Part shown: one piece after another, positions 60,036 to 64,000 of the stretch | How the letters are laid out: every line of letters begins with the position of its first letter | Position numbering within the stretch: the first letter of the stretch is position 1 | NCBI RefSeq assembly: GCF_020731285.1 | Contig: NZ_JAJFOW010000014.1 | Coordinates: forward strand, 1 to 64,000 | Direction: 5' to 3' | Length of the DNA: 64,000 nucleotides | Source: Cohnella baijiui | GTDB taxonomy: Bacteria; Bacillota; Bacilli; Paenibacillales; Paenibacillaceae | Made by a program: the position numbers and the translations under genes | Notes under the pieces: generated by a model | The model's input: the letters and a program-made list of their open reading frames with translations, nothing else | What the model was told of the DNA's origin: nothing | Databases searched by the model: none

Positions 60036-60051
60036 GTCAGTAAGTACTGAC
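60036..60051. promoter_or_regulatory. TetR operator 4, upstream of the MFS gene of cassette 2
   Basis: GTCAGTAAGTACTGAC, identical to operator 3, 32 bases before the pump start. A clear promoter is not visible beside it. Confidence 0.9.
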
Positions 60052-60082
60052 GGTCATTCTAAATCGAAAGAAGGCAATCTCC

Positions 60083-61486
60083 ATGTCTCGTTCATCTGCA
60101 AAGGAAATCCCGACGGGCGACCGGCTCATGCGCATTCTGCTTTTCACCCTCGTCGTCTCCATGATTAGCGGCATCATGTTCAACGTCGCCCTGCCCCGCA
60201 TCGGCGAGGAGTTCGGCCTTTCGCTCGGCCAGGTCAGTTGGTTGTCGTCCGCCTACATCCTGATCTATGCGATCGGCTCCGTCACCTACGGCAAGCTGGC
60301 GGACCGCTATCCGCTCCGGAAGCTCGTCGCGTTCGGACTGCTGCTGTGCACCGCCGGCTCGCTTGTCGGGCTGTCGTCGCACACGTTCGCGCTCGCGCTC
60401 GCCGGACGCTGCCTCCAAGCGGCGGGCGCCGCCGTCATCCCTGCCATCGCCATGCTCATCCCGGTCCGCTACTTCCCGCCGGAGCGGCGAGGAGCGGCGC
60501 TGGGCCTTACGTCCGTCGGGCTGGCGCTCGGCAGCGCGCTCGGTCCCGTCCTGTCGGCGCTGATCGTCACCTTCCTCCATTGGCGGTGGCTGTTCGCCCT
60601 TCCGCTCCTCGTTCTGCTCACGCTCCCGATGTACAACAAGTACCTCGCGGACGAAGGAACGCGGGCAGACGGCCGCTTCGACGGGATCGGCGCGGGCTTG
60701 CTGGCGGCGGCCGTCGCCCTCTTCCTCCTCAGCGTGACGAACGGCTGGATGTACGGCTTGGCGGGCCTCGCGGCGCTGGCCGTCTTTGCCGTCCGCGTCC
60801 GGACGGCCCGGGAACCGTTCATCGCGCCGGCGCTTTTCCGCAACCGAAAGTACACGCTCGGCCTCGCGGTCGCTTTTCTGCTGCAAGCCACCGGCTGCTC
60901 GCTGAACGTGTTGAGTCCTCTGCTGCTCGCGCGGGTTCAGGCGCTGCCGACGCTCTGGATCGGCCTGTCGCTCGTGCCCGCGGCGCTCGCGTCCGCCTGG
61001 TGGGGACGGCGGGGCGGACGCCTCGCGGACCTTCGTGGCAACGCATACCTGTGGCGGCTCGCCACCGGATTGGCGCTGTTTTGTTCCCTGCTGTTATCCA
61101 CCTTCGCCGCGAGTCCGGCGCCGTTTGTCGCCGCGTTCCTCATCCTCGGCACGGTCGGGCAGTCCTTCCTCGTCATCGCCCTCTCCAATGCCGTCTCTCG
61201 CACCCTGCCACGGGAACAAGCCGGCGTCGGCATGGGGATGCTGTCGCTGGTCAACTTTATCGCCCAGGGCATCGCGATCGGGATTTACGGCCGGATGGCG
61301 GACCTCGGCGGAACGGTCGTCGTTTCCTGGAACCCGCTCTACGGCTCCGCCGTTCGAGGCGTCGTCTTCAGCAACCTCTGGCTCGGGATCGCCATTCTGC
61401 AAGTCGCAAGCCTCGCGCTGTTCGTGCTGGCCTTCGGCGAGCGGCGCAGGGCAACACCCGCCAAGTCGCGAACGCATCCGGCTTGA
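60083..61486 (+). CDS. MFS drug exporter, DHA2/Tet(L)-like, cassette 2
   Basis: A 467-residue membrane protein, paralogue of 12735-14183: GSVTYGKLADRYPLRKL, RYFPPERRGAALGL, SLGQVSWLSSAYILIYAIG, and the C-terminal SLVNFIAQGIAIG. It lacks the Ala/Gly-rich N-terminal tail of cassette 1. AGAAGG precedes ATG 60083. Substrate unknown. Confidence 0.91.
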   Translation: MSRSSAKEIPTGDRLMRILLFTLVVSMISGIMFNVALPRIGEEFGLSLGQVSWLSSAYILIYAIGSVTYGKLADRYPLRKLVAFGLLLCTAGSLVGLSSHTFALALAGRCLQAAGAAVIPAIAMLIPVRYFPPERRGAALGLTSVGLALGSALGPVLSALIVTFLHWRWLFALPLLVLLTLPMYNKYLADEGTRADGRFDGIGAGLLAAAVALFLLSVTNGWMYGLAGLAALAVFAVRVRTAREPFIAPALFRNRKYTLGLAVAFLLQATGCSLNVLSPLLLARVQALPTLWIGLSLVPAALASAWWGRRGGRLADLRGNAYLWRLATGLALFCSLLLSTFAASPAPFVAAFLILGTVGQSFLVIALSNAVSRTLPREQAGVGMGMLSLVNFIAQGIAIGIYGRMADLGGTVVVSWNPLYGSAVRGVVFSNLWLGIAILQVASLALFVLAFGERRRATPAKSRTHPA

Positions 61487-61500
61487 AGCACGGGAATTTC

Positions 61501-62817
61501 CTACTTCCCTGCCTGTATCACCTGGTCGTGCGCGGCCGCGAACTGCTCCGGGGTGACGGCCTTGCCAAACAACGCCTGAATCTGGTTCAGATGCGTCTCG
61601 GCGGCGCCCGGCTTCATCTGCACGTCGGCGAACAGCGTGAGGCTCGTCGCCTTGTTCATCTCGTCGAGCAGATCGATGTACAGCTGCGGCAGCTTGACGG
61701 TCGCCGTGTCGACCTTGGTCGCCGGGATGACGCCCGCGTCGGTCACGGACTGCTCGCCCCAGCGTTTGACGAAGTATTCGACGAACGACTTGGCTTCGTC
61801 CTTCACTTCGGAATTTTGGGCGACGAACAGGCCGACGCCCGGGCCGCCGACCCAGCCATCGATGTTGCCCTGGCCGCCTTCGATCGTCGGAAATTTGAAG
61901 AAGCCGACATTGTCGCGGAAGTCCTGCGGAATATCCCGGTTCGTCGTGAAGTTCGGCAGCTCCCACGTGCCCACCAGGTACATCGCGGCTTTGCCGTTCA
62001 GGAAGATCGCCTTGGCCTCGTCGTTGGACAGGCCGTTGAAGCCCGGTTCGAACGCGCCCGCGTCCACGAGATCCTGCACGTTGCGCGCCGCCTGCACGAG
62101 GCCCGGGACGGAGAAGGAAGCTTTGCCTTCGATCGCGTCCGCCAGCGCGCGGGAGCCCGCGATGCGGTCGGCCATGTACATGTACCACAGCGAGCCGGTC
62201 CAGCGGTCCTTGTTGCCGAGCGCGATCGGCGTGACGCCGCCCGCGGCCAGCGTGTCTGCGGCATGCCGGAATTCGGCGAACGTCTTGGGCACTTCGAGAT
62301 GGAACTGCCGGAACAGCTTCTTGTTGTAGTACACGGGCGCGATGTTGAATTCGAGCGGCAGCGCGTACGTCTTGCCGTCGACGGCGTAGGCTTCCGTCGT
62401 GCCCGCGACGAAGGAGTCCCGCAGCTCGCCGTTCAGCAGATCGTCGAGCGGCGCGAACAGCTCGCCTTCGACGAACGGCTGAAGATAGCCGGCCGCCCAG
62501 GTCAGGCCGACGTCCGGCAGTTCGTTAACGGCGGACAGCACCCTGATCTTGGCTTTGTATTGCTCGTTGTCGAGCACTTCCTGCTTGATCGTCACGTTCG
62601 GATGGTCCGCCTCGTATTCCGCGATGATCTTGTTGACGATCTGGTGCTGGCCCAGCGCGCCCGCCTCCGGCCACAGATGCATCATCTTGATCGTTACCCT
62701 GTCTCCGGCTCCCGGGTCCAAAGCCAGATTTTCGTGCGAGCCGCCCCCGCACCCGGTTGCCATGAGGGCTAGGCCGACCGCAGCCATGGCCGATATCGCC
62801 CGATTCGTTGTACGCAC
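61501..62817 (-). CDS. extracellular sugar-binding lipoprotein, second ABC system
   Basis: A 438-residue family 1 solute-binding lipoprotein. GTG 62817 is chosen because GGAGG lies eight bases upstream; it begins VRTTNRAISAMAAVGL and has lipobox ATGC. The mature part shows NKIIAEYEADHPNVTIKQEV, NGKAAMYLVGTWELPNF and a C-terminal helix. It lies last in the operon, after both permeases, unlike the first ABC system where it comes first. Confidence 0.9.
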   Translation of the reverse strand: MRTTNRAISAMAAVGLALMATGCGGGSHENLALDPGAGDRVTIKMMHLWPEAGALGQHQIVNKIIAEYEADHPNVTIKQEVLDNEQYKAKIRVLSAVNELPDVGLTWAAGYLQPFVEGELFAPLDDLLNGELRDSFVAGTTEAYAVDGKTYALPLEFNIAPVYYNKKLFRQFHLEVPKTFAEFRHAADTLAAGGVTPIALGNKDRWTGSLWYMYMADRIAGSRALADAIEGKASFSVPGLVQAARNVQDLVDAGAFEPGFNGLSNDEAKAIFLNGKAAMYLVGTWELPNFTTNRDIPQDFRDNVGFFKFPTIEGGQGNIDGWVGGPGVGLFVAQNSEVKDEAKSFVEYFVKRWGEQSVTDAGVIPATKVDTATVKLPQLYIDLLDEMNKATSLTLFADVQMKPGAAETHLNQIQALFGKAVTPEQFAAAHDQVIQAGK

Positions 62818-62880
62818 GTTTGCATCCTCCACCGGACATATAGCCCGTCCAGGCAGTCAGCGCTTGGCGGATACGGGAAC

Positions 62881-63735
62881 TTACTCCTTGACCCCGCCCA
62901 GCGCCACGCCTGCGATAATATACCTCGACAACAGGAAGTATATCACGAACAACGGCAGCACGGTCAGGGACAGCCCCATGTAGATCGAACCGAACTCCGT
63001 CTTGTAAATGTCGCCTTTGAGCAGGCTGACCATGATCGGCAGCGTGTATTTTTCCTTCTGCGTAAGCAGGATAAGCGGCATGAACAGGTTGTTCCAGCTG
63101 GCCACGAAAGCGAAGATCGCCTGCGTCGCGATCGCCGGCACCATGATCGGCATGACGATCCGGTTAAACGTGTAGAATTCTCCGGCGCCGTCGATGCGCG
63201 CGGCCTCCACCATCTCGATCGACAGCGTGGCCAGCAGGTATTGGCGCATGAAAAACACGATCGCCGGGGCCGCGATAGCCGGCAGGATCAGCGGCAGGAA
63301 GCTGTTCGTCCAGTGCAGCTGGTACATGAACTTGTAGAAGCCGATCGCGCTGGCCTGCGCCGGAATCATCATAACCAGTATGATGAACGTAAAAAACGCC
63401 TGGCGCAGCTTCCAGTGATACGCGACGAGCCCATAGGCGGTCAGCGACGAGAAGTAAACCGCGCAAATCGTCGAAAACCCCGAAATGATAAGCGAGTTGA
63501 CGAAGCCCTTGAGCGGATCGAAGCTCTTGCTCAGCAGTACGTCCAGATTCGTCTTGATATGGGTGGACGGCAGCAGGGACAAGCCGCTTTGAATCTCTGA
63601 CGTCGAGCGGGTGGCGTTCACGAACATGATCCAGAACGGCATGATGCTGAGCAGCGCCAGCACGATGCAGACGATGTAAACGATCGTCCGGTTGACGTTA
63701 AGGGAGACTTTGGATTCCGATCGCACGCTTTCCAT
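62881..63735 (-). CDS. sugar ABC transporter permease, MalG type, second system
   Basis: A 284-residue, six-segment permease. EAA loop IEMVEAARIDGAGEFYTFNR, and the C-terminal IIAGVALGGVKE is typical of CUT1 MalG/LacG subunits. Three bases separate it from the stop of the preceding permease gene. Confidence 0.92.
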   Translation of the reverse strand: MESVRSESKVSLNVNRTIVYIVCIVLALLSIMPFWIMFVNATRSTSEIQSGLSLLPSTHIKTNLDVLLSKSFDPLKGFVNSLIISGFSTICAVYFSSLTAYGLVAYHWKLRQAFFTFIILVMMIPAQASAIGFYKFMYQLHWTNSFLPLILPAIAAPAIVFFMRQYLLATLSIEMVEAARIDGAGEFYTFNRIVMPIMVPAIATQAIFAFVASWNNLFMPLILLTQKEKYTLPIMVSLLKGDIYKTEFGSIYMGLSLTVLPLFVIYFLLSRYIIAGVALGGVKE

Positions 63736-63738
63736 CGC

Positions 63739-64000
63739 TTACATCCCCCTTGCCGCAGCTTGCGCAGCTTTTTTCATTCTTTTTTGGGCCTTTTTGAGCC
63801 TGCCGGCGTCGCGGTCCCGCATGAGGTAGAACAGCAGTCCCGACAGCACCGCCGCGATCACGAACATGATCATGCTGGCCGCCGCCGCCTTATTGAACAT
63901 ATAGCTGCCCTTGAACGCCTGTCCGTAGATGAAGACCGATGTCGTGAGCGTCGCGTCGTCCGGTCCGCCATACAAGAACAGCTGCGGGATATCGAACAGC
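63739..64000 (-). CDS. sugar ABC transporter permease, MalF type (partial, cut by window edge)
   Basis: The C-terminal 86 residues of a permease: the LFLYGGPDDATLTTSV block before the last helices, a final membrane segment (MIMFVIAAVLSGLLFYLM) and a basic tail rich in Lys and Ala. The start lies beyond 64000. Confidence 0.88.
   Translation of the reverse strand, partial: LFDIPQLFLYGGPDDATLTTSVFIYGQAFKGSYMFNKAAAASMIMFVIAAVLSGLLFYLMRDRDAGRLKKAQKRMKKAAQAAARGM

Noticed and set aside
60238..62772. 844-residue plus-strand open frame
   Set aside because: It crosses the MFS gene in another frame and then the antisense of the binding-protein gene; no coherent domain.

Overview
The window reads as chromosome from a GC-rich, endospore-forming Gram-positive bacterium of the Paenibacillaceae, most like Cohnella or Paenibacillus. 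Evidence: two GerA-type spore germination operons, a CdaS-type sporulation diadenylate cyclase, an S-layer-homology protein, YesM/YesN-type regulation of a sugar ABC transporter, a T-box leader, strong AGGAGG ribosome sites, and common GTG/TTG starts. I see no rRNA, tRNA, CRISPR array, prophage or transposase gene. The genus is an inference.

Layout. 1-547: degenerate repeats. 548-4517: a NarL-type regulator and a 1106-residue hybrid kinase carrying two kinase cores. 4518-5344: two 52-bp-period repeat arrays. 5345-9421: AraC regulator, MATE exporter, L,D-transpeptidase, an unknown gene and CdaS. 9645-16751: lactonase, DUF3221 lipoprotein, a TetR/MFS efflux cassette, a ROK kinase plus NAGPA-like pair, and an orphan thermolysin-type propeptide. 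16791-17534: two MITE-like palindromic elements flanking a third inverted-repeat element. 17568-22551: ArsB/NhaD-type transporter with a terminator-bearing leader, UvrD-like helicase and an MFS gene. 22801-27509: DUF4358 lipoprotein and the first ger operon. 27687-35035: MDR exporter, large SLH protein, Nudix and HAD hydrolases.

35230-41394: sugar ABC transporter with its two-component system. 41659-46799: second ger operon, with two permease genes. 46895-50960: nucleotidase, PPK2, then barstar and a PrsW-like/barnase fusion. 51187-54038: ArsR-controlled ene-reductase and an orphan ParB-like protein. 54322-55922: an aminotransferase behind a T-box whose specifier reads as GCC (alanine). 55976-61486: DUF2203, TVP38, an SDR/TetR pair and a second TetR/MFS cassette paralogous to the first. 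61501-64000: a second sugar ABC transporter, cut by the window edge.

Main observations. (1) A multi-pass PrsW-like intramembrane peptidase fused to an apparently intact barnase, with an adjacent barstar gene. (2) At least five unrelated intergenic repeat families that share a 50-52 bp period, about five helical turns, usually with a small T-loop hairpin per unit. (3) A pair of 183-bp elements whose internal stem is kept by a compensatory base-pair change. (4) Three TetR loci with near-consensus sigma-A promoters followed at once by palindromic operators; two are paralogous cassettes whose operators have diverged and whose terminators contain the tetR stop codon. (5) An alanine-type T-box on an aminotransferase.
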